From positions 113,850 through 158,217 of the forward strand of contig BFEA01000471.1 in NCBI GenBank assembly GCA_003427395.1: a DNA stretch of 44,368 nucleotides, in the 5' to 3' direction. The notes under the pieces are model-generated. The model was not told where the DNA came from, did no database searches, and saw only the letters and a program-made list of their open reading frames with translations. Positions 12,092-20,902 of this stretch are shown one piece after another. This stretch comes from Chara braunii. Taxonomy: Eukaryota; Streptophyta; Charophyceae; Charales; Characeae. Each line of letters starts with the position of its first letter. Position 1 is the stretch's first letter. The translations under genes and the position numbers were made by a program.

Positions 12092-12207
12092 TGTATTCCT
12101 GTCTCCAGTACCTTAGGTTAATCCCAGAGAAAGCGCATTTTATATCAGATGGTCCTCGATGTCCCATTAACATTATCCCTCCAAATGTATTCCTGTCTCC
12201 AGTACCT
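12092..12207. repeat. 22-bp direct repeat inside the gag-side region
   Basis: A 22-bp word starting TGTATTCCTGTCTCC is exact at 12092-12113 and 12186-12207 (94-bp period). It is either a partial tandem duplication or a duplication flanking a 72-bp insertion. Confidence 0.7.
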
Positions 12208-13055
12208 GGTCAGTTCCGCACCTTCACTCCAGAGCACTTTTCAATATGATGGAGATAGGCTACAATGCTGTTCATGGTACGTTGTGGTCCTGTCAGTTCT
12301 TCACCACCGTTGTGAACAGGGAGATCGAATCACTCGTTATTACAACGAAGTATGCTCTTACCCATCACATCCCAATCGAAGGTACCATGGTCGATATTTC
12401 CCCTCACCTCCCGCTTGATGCCCATCATTCCTACTGTTTGCACCTAGACTTTGCCAGTCAGTCACTTTGCCAGTTTGGTCACTTCACGCTGTAGCAGGAT
12501 GTCAGACTACGTCATGAACATTGTGGATCACCTTCATTACGATCCAATTTGCGAGGACGCGGAGCTTGTGCCTCAGGAGTTTGATGCACCCAACCCTTCA
12601 TTTTCGCAGATCCCATCATTGTATCCCTATCTCCCAGCCTCTGGATCCCTCTTCCACATTCCAGGCTTCCACCTCATCCCCCACCGAGTGTGCGGCTTTG
12701 CCGCGCAGCCAAGCAGGCCTTGAGGAACTGGATAGCTATACAACAAATTTACCACCATCTGTCCACGACTTGGTTTGGGATTACGGCGATGGTTTCTCCC
12801 CGTATTTCTCATACAGTGGAGTCCCTTCCACGCGCAGTGGAAAGCACATCATATAATTAAGTGCCTAACTATCACGTTCACCATGAGGCACCCTATCGAG
12901 TGTTGATTCCCGGGGCAAAGGAACTCGAGCATCAGCTTGAGGAACTACTTCGACTTGGTTTTCTCAAACCCAGTACCTCTCCTTGGGGTGCACCTGTCCT
13001 CTTCGCTAGCAAAGCGGACGGTAGTCTTCGTCTCTACATGGATTTTTCCGGCCTT

Positions 13056-13490
13056 TTTTTTTTTTAAAGAAAAACAAAGGTTTAGGATACTACTGGGGTT
13101 TGATAGGGGGTGATATTAGCATCCTCCGATAATATTCCCACCTTGACTCCTGTCTATTGGTGGGGAGCAGCACCTGCTTGAAACCGTGTCAGCGTCCGTT
13201 CACATAACTTGCAAAACCTAGCCTCATAATTTGCTTTGTGCATTTGGCAGGATTGTTTGCCCTGTCACCAGGGGATTAACTGCCTGTGCCTCTTGAGGTG
13301 TGCCCTCGACCAAAAAAAAAACAAAAAAAAACAAAAAAAAACAAAAAAAAACAGGTGTGCCCTCGACCGAGGAGGACCTCTCCAACCCTTCTGGGTTGGC
13401 AGATGAAACTTGACTTCACCAGTCTCTCCTGTCATTTACCGTTTGAACTGATATGACACCCCAAATCCGCACAACTCGTCAAGTTTATGA
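13056..13490 (-). mobile_element. Retroposon-like insertion splitting the RT (copy C of a dispersed family)
   Basis: RT coding stops after the Ser-Gly-Leu of the MDFSGL block and resumes at NRYTVK (about 13510). The insert starts with a T run (13057-13070), that is an A tail if read on the reverse strand. It contains a segment (13143-13200: TCTATTGGTGGGGAGCA, CACCTGCTTGAAA, CAGCGTCC) shared with 19575-19660 and, inverted, with 22236-22315. The target-site duplication is not clear. It also holds a perfect 7-bp hairpin, CCAACCC-TTCT-GGGTTGG, at about 13383-13400. Confidence 0.65.
13296..13368. repeat. A-rich (CA9)n insert between 16-bp direct repeats
   Basis: AGGTGTGCCCTCGACC occurs at 13296-13311 and 13353-13368. 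The 41 bases between are A9-A10 blocks separated by single C residues. Confidence 0.85.
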
Positions 13491-14145
13491 AACCACTATC
13501 CCGTCGTTAACCGCTACACAGTTAAAAGCAGCTTTCCCATGCCTCGAGCTGACGAGCTGTTTGACCGTCTGGCAAGAAACCGCTTCTTTACGAAGATAGA
13601 TCTGTGTAGTGGTTTCCATTATATGTGTTGCTGCAGAGGACCAGCCGAAGACCGCATTTGTCTCGCTTTGGCCACTGGGAGTTGACGGTGATGCTGTTCG
13701 GCCTCACCAACGTGCCCACCGCTTTCCAGAGACGGCGATGAACAATGTCTTCAGGGACATCCCTGAAGACTAATTCTCGTAGATGACATTTTCCTGCACC
13801 TTCAGGTTGTCCACAGCACTTGGGGCGTTGTGGTTTTTATGCCGATGTCCGTTGTGCCACTCTGCCCAACGCAAAGTCGATTTCCTAGGACATTGTATTT
13901 TCGAGCAGGGTCTTCACATGGACGACACGAAAAATGCAACGTGCTTGGTTTCGCGGTCTGTCTGTTGACTTAGGCTCCTTCGCCTCTGCCGGTAGGTGCG
14001 AAGTGTGGTAGGTACTATGAGCCCAAGCAGTTGCGTAACTTCGTAGGCCTGATGGGCTACTACCGCCCGTTTATTCAGGACTACGCTAGGTATTCGCACC
14101 CCTTCACCTCCACCTTCCTTCATAAGAGCGCTCATCTTATCCGCT

Positions 14146-15060
14146 GAAGTGCCTCTCTGCCCTAGGTAGTTGTCCCTTCTGCCGCCCTGTCCCTATTTTT
14201 CTCTTCCTGCCAGCTGGCCCATTATTGATGGCTTGCCAATTCTCCGAACTGTCTGGAGGCCCACCTACTTGGCCCGTGTCCTCCCGAGCTTCGTTCAGTC
14301 GGGACCTCGGATGCTCCAGACCTGTCCCAGGTTCATAGTCTTGGTGCCTCCATCTCTACTCGCCTTCTACTTATCCGCTTAACTCGGTCAGGAACACGCC
14401 GCCCGTCAGACATGTCAGCCATGGCCTTTGCCTCTCAGGCCCTTTTCCTGCGACTACTATTGCCCCTTCTTATCCCGGGCCGCCCAAGAAGGCGCTGCCA
14501 GCAGCCATTCTTTACTTTGCTTGGAGAACTCTGTCTCTCGCCCGCCCCAATTAGTTAGTTAGGAAATTGTACCCGGCCAATTTCTATGGTGCACACAACT
14601 GTCGTTTGTCCGTGTTCTCAAGCGTGGAGCCTTGGTTCGAGAACCGAGGGTCACGGATGGTGAGAGGTATGACTGGGTACTATTATCGCCACTGTGGAGT
14701 CGTATGCTGCAGGAATCATTGAATTTGAATATGCAGATGTGCTTGCGATGTTTTTTTTTGCCTCTTATCTGCAAAACTCCCGGTTGTGTGTCAAGGATCT
14801 TGGTTGCTTGCTGCTTACTGCCACTTTCATTAGTTAATGACAATTTGACAAACTCCTAATTTGTTATTGGATCTGTCAGCTAGAGACGGAGGGTTACCTT
14901 TGTAGGGTTTCAATTATTTTCGAGTGGTGTTTTAAGCGCGTGCACCATCTTGTCGGTCGGTTACCAGCCTTGTGTTGACTTTATTTCTGGTTTCTATATC
15001 CGACACGTGTGCATTCCATATTGTGTAGTTGTGGGTATCCGTGTGTAATGCGACCATGTG
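14146..15060. other. No recognisable gene
   Basis: Downstream of the decayed gypsy RT I would expect RNase H, but no RNase H motif is readable to about 14560. The rest is unassigned. Confidence 0.35.
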
Positions 15061-15270
15061 TTCGTGTGCGTGAAAGTGTGTCGGGGTGGGGAGGGTGGGG
15101 GTGTGGGTGTGGGTGGTGGGGGGGGCATGTGTGCACGTGCGTGATTGCGAGTGTTTCTCTGTGCGGGTGGATGTGGGTGGGTGTGGGTGGTGGTGGGGGC
15201 ATGTGTGCACGTGCGTGATTGTGATTGTTTCTCTGTGCGGGCGGGTGGGTGTGTGTGGGTATGCCTGTGT
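15061..15270. repeat. G/T-rich tract with 74-bp tandem duplication
   Basis: A roughly 50-bp block starting GGGGGCATGTGTGCACGTGC occurs at 15121 and 15195 with three substitutions, separated by GTGGG repeats. Confidence 0.8.
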
Positions 15271-15454
15271 GAAACAGCTTTCTTCAAACCGATCAATGGT
15301 TTCAAGGGAAGGCCCAGGATGCATTGAAACAACTCTTTCGTGAATGGTCGGTTCCACAACGAACTGGGTTTGAGAGCTGTCCAGACAGCCCGACGCATTC
15401 CATTTCTTCTCATCATTCACATGGGAGTGAGGTTCCAAGCCCCTAGCTGGAAAC

Positions 15455-15745
15455 TCTGGTATGCTGGACAGACTGCAGGATGTTCACGATGGAGGTGAAA
15501 GAGCGATCCATATTTTCCCATATGGAACAGGCAGTGGCGAACGGGTGGTCCAAGCAGTGTCGATGCTCCAGCAGGCAAAAGTTCTTAAGTGCAACGCTAA
15601 TGATAAGCCCAGCATGTGTGATAGAGGAGGCAGCGGCTCCAAGATGGATGTCCCTTGTTGTTATGAGGGGTATCCCATTCTTCCCGAAGGGTTTGCGGAT
15701 AAATCTGATTTGCTGTTATCTACAATCCCATTTCCACCCCCCAGG
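15455..15745 (-). CDS. Unidentified open segment (possible exon or transposon ORF)
   Basis: On the reverse strand about 15745 to 15455 stays open without an ATG start. It reads RFIRKPFGKNGIPLITTRD, then HLGAAASSITHAGLIISVAL, then a Cys/His-containing part and IWENMDRSFTSIVNILQSVQ before a stop at about 15455. The opposite strand is also open in two frames over the same bases (up to 116 codons), so I cannot tell which strand codes, if any. Not recognised. It could be a fragment of an unfamiliar transposon. Confidence 0.2.
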
Positions 15746-15782
15746 GTCATTTTGAATTTAAATAATAAAAAATGTCACCGCG

Positions 15783-16277
15783 TTACTTCCGCTCAGTCAT
15801 GTTCCGACTAGCTATCGGTTCAGTCGCCGATTGGCGTCGTTTCTGTCCAAGGACCATGCAGTGGTCACATATGCCTGTGATTACTGTGAGCGGGGAGGCG
15901 TTTGGACTGTCGTCAGTCGATTGACAAGAGTCCATCGATGTGCTGACAGGTTGATGGCAGTCCATCATCTTGATGATTATCATCGCCAAGTAGTTTGCGA
16001 GTGCAGCCACCCGTCTCTGTTGGATCTGTCCTGCGTATGGTGAACCGAATACCTTCGAGGAGAAGGGAAATGACCCATGGTGGGATTCACTGTGGTCAGT
16101 TTGCTGAAGGACTGAAATGGTCGTGGGCAGCACTTCGCCGTGTTGTGATGTGTTCGCTTCTGGCAGTTGCTTCAGACAAGAATTCGGAAGGATAGAATTT
16201 TCGGGTGTTGCGAGGACGGTGCACTTCACTGAGCGTGCCAAACCCCTCCGCGTTTTTGGGTGGTCGGGCTGCGTCAC
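15783..16277 (-). CDS. Unidentified 164-codon open frame
   Basis: Reverse-strand frame starting MTQPDHPKTRRGLARSVKC, rich in Ser/Thr/Gln/His, with no recognised domain, signal peptide or membrane segment. It lies between other reverse-strand open segments (16568-17017 and about 15455-15745), which is why I list it. Composition does not exclude chance. Confidence 0.18.
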   Translation of the reverse strand: MTQPDHPKTRRGLARSVKCTVLATPENSILPNSCLKQLPEANTSQHGEVLPTTISVLQQTDHSESHHGSFPFSSKVFGSPYAGQIQQRRVAALANYLAMIIIKMMDCHQPVSTSMDSCQSTDDSPNASPLTVITGICDHCMVLGQKRRQSATEPIASRNMTERK

Positions 16278-16567
16278 GTGGCCGCACGCCGCCCCCGCTT
16301 CTGCCTTGTTGCCGAACCCATAACTGGTAATTCAATCCATCAAATGGAGGCAAAAGTCACCCAGCTTTTCTACCTGCTCCAGAATCGGCAACGCAATCTA
16401 CCGAAAGGGAGGGAGGGCAAAGTCACCCAGTTTACTACCTCCTTTATGTGGTTGTCGTAGGGGACATTGTCTCTCTGGGCAGGCGACTATTCGAACAGTC
16501 TGCCCCAGAGTCGGCTGTGCGCAGGCAGAAGCGTCACAGAGTGCCATGGATTCCTAGGATGCAGCTG

Positions 16568-17017
16568 TTACGGTGGGTGGAGTGCATTACGGGGTGTGTC
16601 CGCGGAAGGATAGCATTTGCGGTGATTATCTGAGTAGTAGTTTGTACGTTCATTTCCACACTGCGTGTGCTGCATCAGGGGTTTCTCGGCGAGTAGCAGA
16701 ATGCTCACCCCACCATGTCGACCGGTAGGCCGGTGGCGGGGCAGTTGCAAGCTCTGCGGAGGGCATGTCTTAGAGAGCATGTTGTGCCTCAGGATGGAGC
16801 TGGCAAGTAGATCGATCAACACCTCTGGGTTATGCACACAAAGGAAGTACTTAGTTGGAGGATGTCCAGGGTTCCAGTTTTGGGCACGAGGGTGTAGCTG
16901 GCATGGCAATGGCAGTGTGTTCCGGAAACGACACAATTTTGGTGAAACTGCCCGAATTGAATGAAATGTTTGCAGTAACTTAACATGCATGATGTGGTTG
17001 GTGGCATCGATAGACAA
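16568..17017 (-). CDS. Unidentified 149-codon open frame
   Basis: Reverse-strand frame starting MSIDATNHIMHVKLLQTFHS and containing PTKYFLCVHNPEVLIDLLA. No known domain. The plus strand has a 99-codon frame over part of it. It may be one exon of the same unidentified reverse-strand locus as the two frames to its left, or chance. Confidence 0.18.
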   Translation of the reverse strand: MSIDATNHIMHVKLLQTFHSIRAVSPKLCRFRNTLPLPCQLHPRAQNWNPGHPPTKYFLCVHNPEVLIDLLASSILRHNMLSKTCPPQSLQLPRHRPTGRHGGVSILLLAEKPLMQHTQCGNERTNYYSDNHRKCYPSADTPRNALHPP

Positions 17018-17098
17018 TTGGGCAGGGAGAATGTGAAACGGATGACATCTTTATGTGTAGAAGAATAATAAGGAGACAGAGGGAGGGTTGCTTTCGCA

Positions 17099-17180
<82 letters not shown>

Positions 17181-17230
17181 GTCTGTGTCTGTGTGTCTGT
17201 CTGTCTGTGTGTCTGTGTGAGTGTCTCACA
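17099..17230. repeat. (CT)n(GTCT)n microsatellite
   Basis: About 38 CT units, then GTCT/GTGT units and a short CA run. Confidence 0.97.
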
Positions 17231-17238
17231 CACACACA

Positions 17239-17269
17239 CATTATGGAGTGTACTCGTTGTGTACTCGTN

Positions 17270-17319
<50 letters not shown>

Positions 17320-17360
17320 ACAAGTACACACATTATGGAGTGTACTCGTTGTGTACTCGT
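17239..17360. repeat. 30-bp exact duplication flanking a (GT)n tract with an N
   Basis: A 30-bp word starting CATTATGGAGTGTACTCGTT is identical at 17239-17268 and 17331-17360, with (GT)n and a single undetermined base (17269) between. An assembly stutter is possible. Confidence 0.85.
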
Positions 17361-17596
17361 TTGTTGTCTCTTCTCGCTCTCTGCCTACGGTTTACTGGGC
17401 ACTTCTGTTTGACGATATATCACAGCCCCTCGTTTGTTGTCCTCTTCTCCCTCTGTGCCTACAGTTTACATGGCAGCTCTGTTTGACGATATGTATATAA
17501 AACAGTTTGTCACAGCCCCTCGTTTGTTGTCCTCTTCTCCCTCTCTGCCTACGGTTTACCGGGCATTTCTGTTTGATGATATATATATACACACAC

Positions 17597-17644
17597 CTGA
17601 TGAGTCGGGGAATCTCCGATGAAACAGTTTGTCACAGCCCCTCG
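17597..17644 (+). ncRNA. Hammerhead ribozyme motif, best-preserved copy
   Basis: Core box CTGATGAG (17597-17604). Stem II is GTCGG/CCGAT around GGAATCT, closed by a G-T pair. Then GAAA (17621-17624). Stem III is ACA/TGT with a GTT loop, then GTC (17631-17633), the predicted cleavage site. The flanking ACAGCCCC would be the 3' strand of stem I. Order CTGATGA - stem II - GAAA - stem III - GTC is type I, and the 3-bp stem III matches the minimal hammerheads described in Penelope-like elements. The immediate 5' flank (ACACAC) does not pair with ACAGCC. However, CTGT just before the upstream TTGATGA box (17574-17580) can pair with ACAG, so that box may be the working one. Confidence 0.75.
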
Positions 17645-17710
17645 TTTGTTGTCCTCTTCTCCCTCTCTGTCTACGGTTTACTGGGCAGCTCTGTGTTGAC
17701 GATATGTATA

Positions 17711-17748
17711 GCCTCCTGAGCCGGCGAAACTCGACGAAACAGTTTGTC
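17711..17748 (+). ncRNA. Degenerate hammerhead motif
   Basis: CCTGA then GCCGGCGAAACTCGACGAAAC, AGTTTGTC (cut site after 17748). Three bases of the CTGATGA box are missing, so cleavage is unlikely. The following unit is otherwise intact. Confidence 0.6.
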
Positions 17749-18159
17749 ACATCCCCTTTTGTTGTCCTCTTCTCCTTCTCTGCCTACGGTTTACAGGGCA
17801 GCTCTGTTTGATGATATAAACATACACATATATACATACCGTCGTCAAACATATGTCATTATAATATGATTATATAGATCTATATCATCAAACAGAGTTG
17901 CTCGGTGAACCGTAGGCAGAGGGAGAAGAGGACAATATATATATGAAACAGTTTGTCACAACCCCTCGTTTCTTGTCCTCTTCTCCCTCTCTGCCTACGG
18001 TTTACCGGGCAGCTCTGTTTGACGGTATATATATATATATATATAAAACAGGTAGCCCAGTCATGAATAATGTGCATAGCTTTGGGAACCTGGAGCAAGC
18101 TTTGGGAAATTGTGTACAATTAGCATATATACCAGTGGGTACTATATAGTTTTAGCTTC

Positions 18160-18209
18160 CTGACGAGTAGTGAAACTCGGACGAAACGACTCTGATGAAA
18201 CAGGTTGTC
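18160..18209 (+). ncRNA. Hammerhead motif variant with longer stem III
   Basis: CTGACGAG (18160-18167) is a known variant of the first core box. CGGAC precedes GAAA (18183-18186). Stem III can be ACGAC/GTTGT (five pairs, one G-T) around a loop that itself contains CTGATGAAACAG, then GTC (18207-18209) and ACAGCCCC. Stem II has lost two bases on its 5' side. The sequence after the cut departs from the array consensus, so this marks the array edge or a different family member. Confidence 0.6.
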
Positions 18210-18446
18210 ACAGCCCCTGACGAAGGGATTTATGGGATTTTCAAAGAATTACAATTATTCTGCTATTTTTTCTAGCTATTAGGTTTGTATGATTTAACCT
18301 TTTTGTTTAGTTTCTTGTATTCATTGATTACAGTCACTGTGATTTCTTTCTCATTTTATCACATTGATTTCAATATGTATTTGAGTAGAAAAATCCATGA
18401 TAATGAGAATTATCATTTTATTTATAAGATGCAAAAATAGGTTTAT

Positions 18447-18510
18447 TGTCCTCTTCTCCCTCTCTGCTGACGGTTTAGCGGGCAGTTCTGTTTGATGATA
18501 TATATAGTGT
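18447..18510 (+). repeat. Isolated 3' part of a hammerhead-array unit
   Basis: TGTCCTCTTCTCCCTCTCTG, then CTGACGGTTTAGCGGGCA, CTGTTTGATGATATATATA. Ribozyme half absent. Confidence 0.8.
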
Positions 18511-18663
18511 TATATACATATACAATTTGAGCAAGTGTCGCGCTCCGCGGCAGACGGGTTTGTGGGACACCTGTCGCTTACCCCTGGACGTGGCCAGCCT
18601 TGCATCTTCTACCATATGCCCTATCTAGGCCATTTTTTGCTTCATGGATAGTTTGTGATGATT

Positions 18664-18680
18664 TGGGGGGGGGGGGGGGG

Positions 18681-18712
<32 letters not shown>

Positions 18713-18720
18713 CAGAGAGT
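18664..18720. repeat. Long G run, (GA)n and (GACA)n
   Basis: A run of about 16 G residues is followed by GAGA and GACAGA repeats. Confidence 0.9.
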
Positions 18721-18740
18721 TTTAAAAAAGAACACACACA

Positions 18741-19109
18741 AAGTCGGATGCAACAGTTTGGGACAGTCGTTTTGTGGAGAGTTGTGTACAGCGAACACAT
18801 CAACACAGGCAGATTCTCTTGTTCATTTATAATTCCCTGCTGAGAGATTTTGTATGTAGAGTTATGGTCATTGGCATGAAGCAAAGAGGGAGGCTTGAAA
18901 CAATACGAAATATGCTGGTTATGGGTTTTCAAAATTCCAATTACGGTGGTTGTGGTAAAGTGCAAGAGGACATAAGGCTTTGAAGTTGTGAACGTTTCAG
19001 TTATTGATCATATGCATAGGAACATGTATTGTGGCAGCCTGGCAGGCAGGCTGACATGTTCCTGTGCATATGTTCGGATGAAACTGTTTGGGACAGTCGT
19101 TTTGTGGAG
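18741..19109 (+). repeat. Two copies of a 37-bp hammerhead 3'-half-like motif
   Basis: 18741-18779 and 19073-19109 share TCGGATG(A/C)AAC, GTTTGGGACAGTC and GTTTTGTGGAG. The second copy fits a hammerhead 3' half: CGGAT, GAAA, stem III ACTGT/ACAGT around TTGGG, then C. The first copy has GCAA in place of GAAA. Neither has a convincing CTGATGA box upstream, so both look 5'-truncated. Confidence 0.5.
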
Positions 19110-19289
19110 GTACGCACGCATAGGAGCACTTGAAGCTTTTTTCTCAGCAGTATTTACTATTTATTTATTTAATATTTACTATTATTTAGCTTATTTATCC
19201 AGTGGAAGAAAAAGATTTCGAATTTGAACGTCTGTGGAATCTAATTGACATTGCTGATGGATCTGAATTTTGAAGGTTCGTCCGGCATG

Positions 19290-19912
19290 CCAGCCTTGCC
19301 TGCCACATTTGAGCATGTGCTTTATTCGGAATGCTGACATTTAATTGCATGTCAAAGGCATTTGCAATTTTTCATTATTTTTGGGCATTTGGTAGCAGTG
19401 CCAAGGGGTTTGCAACTTTGCAAGTATAGTCTTAGTCTTTGGTTGGCACCCTTTTTTTGTTCGTTTCTTTTCTTTTTAGTTTATTTGGTGTGTGACCATG
19501 CCATTCTGCCTGCCACATTTGAGCATGTGCTTTATTAGGAATTCTGACTTTTTTTTTTCTTTTTTCTTTTTTTAATCACCTGGGGAGAGGCGCCATCTAT
19601 TGGAGGGGAGAATCACCTGCTGGAAAACGGGTCCAGCGTCCCATATACCAATTGAAATTAGAGTACATCCGAAGCACAATGTGGGAATTCCGACATTTAA
19701 TTGCATGTCAAAGGCATTTGCAATTTTTGGGCATTTGGTAGCAGTGCCAAGGGGTTTGCACGTATAGTCGAAGTAGTCTTTGGTTGGCCATTTGTTTGGC
19801 ACCCTTTTTTTGTTCTTTTCTTTTCTTTTTTATTTGTTTGTAGTAGTCTTTGGTTGGCCATTTGTTTGGCACCCTTTTTTTGTTCTTTTCTTTTCTTTTT
19901 TATTTGTTTGGT
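19290..19912. repeat. Diverged AT-rich duplications
   Basis: The block TTTGAGCATGTGCTTTATT, GACATTTAATTGCATGTCAA, GGGCATTTGGTAGCAGTGCC recurs at about 19300-19460, 19505-19550 and 19688-19770. A 68-bp block is exact at 19773-19840 and 19843-19910 (70-bp period). Confidence 0.85.
19550..19662 (-). mobile_element. Dispersed retroposon copy A
   Basis: A T-rich run (19550-19573) followed by CACCTGGGGAGAGGC, CATCTATTGG, TCACCTGCTGGAAAACGGG, TCCAGCGTCCCATATA. The same text occurs inverted at 22236-22320 and partly at 13143-13200. Read on the reverse strand it ends in an A tail, like a SINE. Confidence 0.65.
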
Positions 19913-20416
19913 GTGTGACCTTGTAGAGTATTGTTAGTAGTGTGGTTTGCTGTGTGGTGGTTGGTTGGTTGGCTGTGTGGGCACGCCTTTCCGTGCACGT
20001 ATTGTTTTCAAATGCGAGTGAATATATAGAGGACAGGTTGAAATATCATTCGAGAAAGTTAACTAGAGGAAAATATCTTCCGTGCATCCTTGACACTCCT
20101 GAAGGAAATAGCGGTCCTCGCATAGTGCTCCTGCGTGGGCCCAACAAAAAAACCGGCTGGGAGGTGGTACAGTACTACAGGTGGGCCGCGGCCGAACCGG
20201 TTTTTTCTTTTTTTTGGGCGGTGCACTTGGGCGATTAACTTTTGGAGCCCACGGCGGCGTTCCGTGTTTTTTTTCAGCGAGGGCATTTTCGTTGTGTTGT
20301 TTTGCTTTTTTTTTTTTTTTTTTTTTTTCCTGTTGTCTGGTGTGTGGGTTACTGCGCAAATGTTCGAATACAAGTTCATTGTGCAACCCACTTAGATGAG
20401 CAGACACATACGTGAC
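19913..20416. other. No recognisable gene
   Basis: Contains a run of about 23 T residues at 20307-20329. No gene is supported. Confidence 0.35.
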
Positions 20417-20668
20417 AGGGCCTCGCTGTACTACCGGCGGTGTATCTTTCCATGTTCTGGTGGTGTGTCATGCACAAAGGACAAGAAAAACGTTCTCATT
20501 TTGCACATGTTGGTTTCCTTCCCTGCTTCTCCTTGCCTCGTGAGACCCATAACCGACTATGGGCTTCGCTACGCTACTCACCGCATGTGCAAAATGAGAA
20601 CGAATCTTCTGCCAGAACATGAAATATACACCGCCATAATGCCGGTGGCGAGTAGCGGAGCGAGGCCC
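20417..20668. mobile_element. Foldback / MITE-like inverted repeat of about 250 bp
   Basis: Arms pair in three blocks: GGGCCTCGCTGTACTAC (about 20419-20435) with the reverse complement near 20649-20667; GGCGGTGTATCTTTCCATG with CATGAAATATACACCGCC; and a perfect 19-bp pair, CGTTCTCATTTTGCACATG (about 20492-20510) with CATGTGCAAAATGAGAACG (about 20583-20601). CCCATA/TATGGG lies near the centre. No open frame spans it. No flanking duplication could be assigned. Confidence 0.7.
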
Positions 20669-20679
20669 CTTTTGGTGGG

Positions 20680-20890
20680 GACCGAGGCACAGAGCCTCAG
20701 GTTGCTGCTACTACTCATCGCATAGCTCCCCTTCAGGGGTGCACCTACTGAGCCAGGCCGGTTTTGTTTTGGCATTTTTGGGTTTGGACAGCGGGGCGGC
20801 TGGGCTTTTTGGTGGACTGAGGCACAAAGCCTTGGGTCACCGCAAACAAGGGGTACACCGACTGAGCCAGGCCAGTTTCTTTTGTTTTTC
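20680..20890 (-). mobile_element. Two tandem tRNA-like modules (SINE-like) on the reverse strand
   Basis: Reverse-strand copies at about 20885-20815 and 20772-20680 each start GGCCTGGCTCAGT(C/A)GGTG, containing a consensus A box (TGGCTCAGTCGG). Each ends in a related TGTGCCTC(A/G)GTCC block where a B box would be, though that word is poor. No intact tRNA cloverleaf. Confidence 0.45.
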
Positions 20891-20902
20891 TTTTTTCGTG
20901 TT

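Larger units (their letters stand above)
11580..14145 (+). pseudogene. Decayed Ty3/gypsy gag-pol (reverse transcriptase)
   Basis: Order on + is a Ser/Thr/Ala-rich gag-like start (11614 onward, MSAATSTAQASTSSMTVPSS), unassigned middle, a pre-RT stretch ending HVHDLVWDYGDGF-like (about 12758), and RT. RT pieces: [20 protein letters not shown] and [20 protein letters not shown] (12880-13018), FFTKIDLCSGFHY (13583-13622, first catalytic Asp), LFGLTNVPTAFQ (about 13696-13731), a broken VDDIFLHL (about 13780-13803), FLGHCIFEQGLHMDD (13880-13925) and GLMGYYRPFIQDYARYSHP (14047-14100). RT copies element RNA into DNA. The gene is dead: multiple frameshifts and stops, and a roughly 430-bp insertion at 13056-13490. 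RNase H and integrase are missing downstream. It belongs to a gypsy lineage different from elements 1 and 2. Confidence 0.88.
17360..18215 (+). repeat. Array of hammerhead-ribozyme-bearing units (about 90-122 bp)
   Basis: Repeated unit: (G)AAACAGTTTGTC, ACAGCCCCTCGTTTGTTG, TCCTCTTCTCCCTCTCTG, CCTACGGTTTACCGGGCA, CTCTGTTTGACGA, then (TA)n. Copies begin near 17360 (5'-truncated), 17420, 17500, 17597, 17711 and 17944. 17883-17935 is inverted, and 18160-18215 is ribozyme only. Predicted cut sites after GTC are at 17421, 17511, 17633, 17748, 17957 and 18209, giving 90-, 122- and 115-nt intervals for the first four. The part TGCC-TA-CGG-TTTA-CCG-GGCA forms a hairpin in every full copy. The unit codes for nothing. 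Hammerheads in repeats are known from retrozymes, Penelope-like elements and some satellites. Confidence 0.85.

Noticed and set aside
14932-15438. 168-codon His/Thr/Pro-rich reverse-strand protein
   Set aside because: Most of it is the complement of the GTGGG/GTGTG repeat; all three reverse frames are open there.
17597-17644. Calling the hammerhead fully active as drawn
   Set aside because: The flank directly before CTGATGAG does not pair with ACAGCCCC, so activity of this exact copy is unproven.
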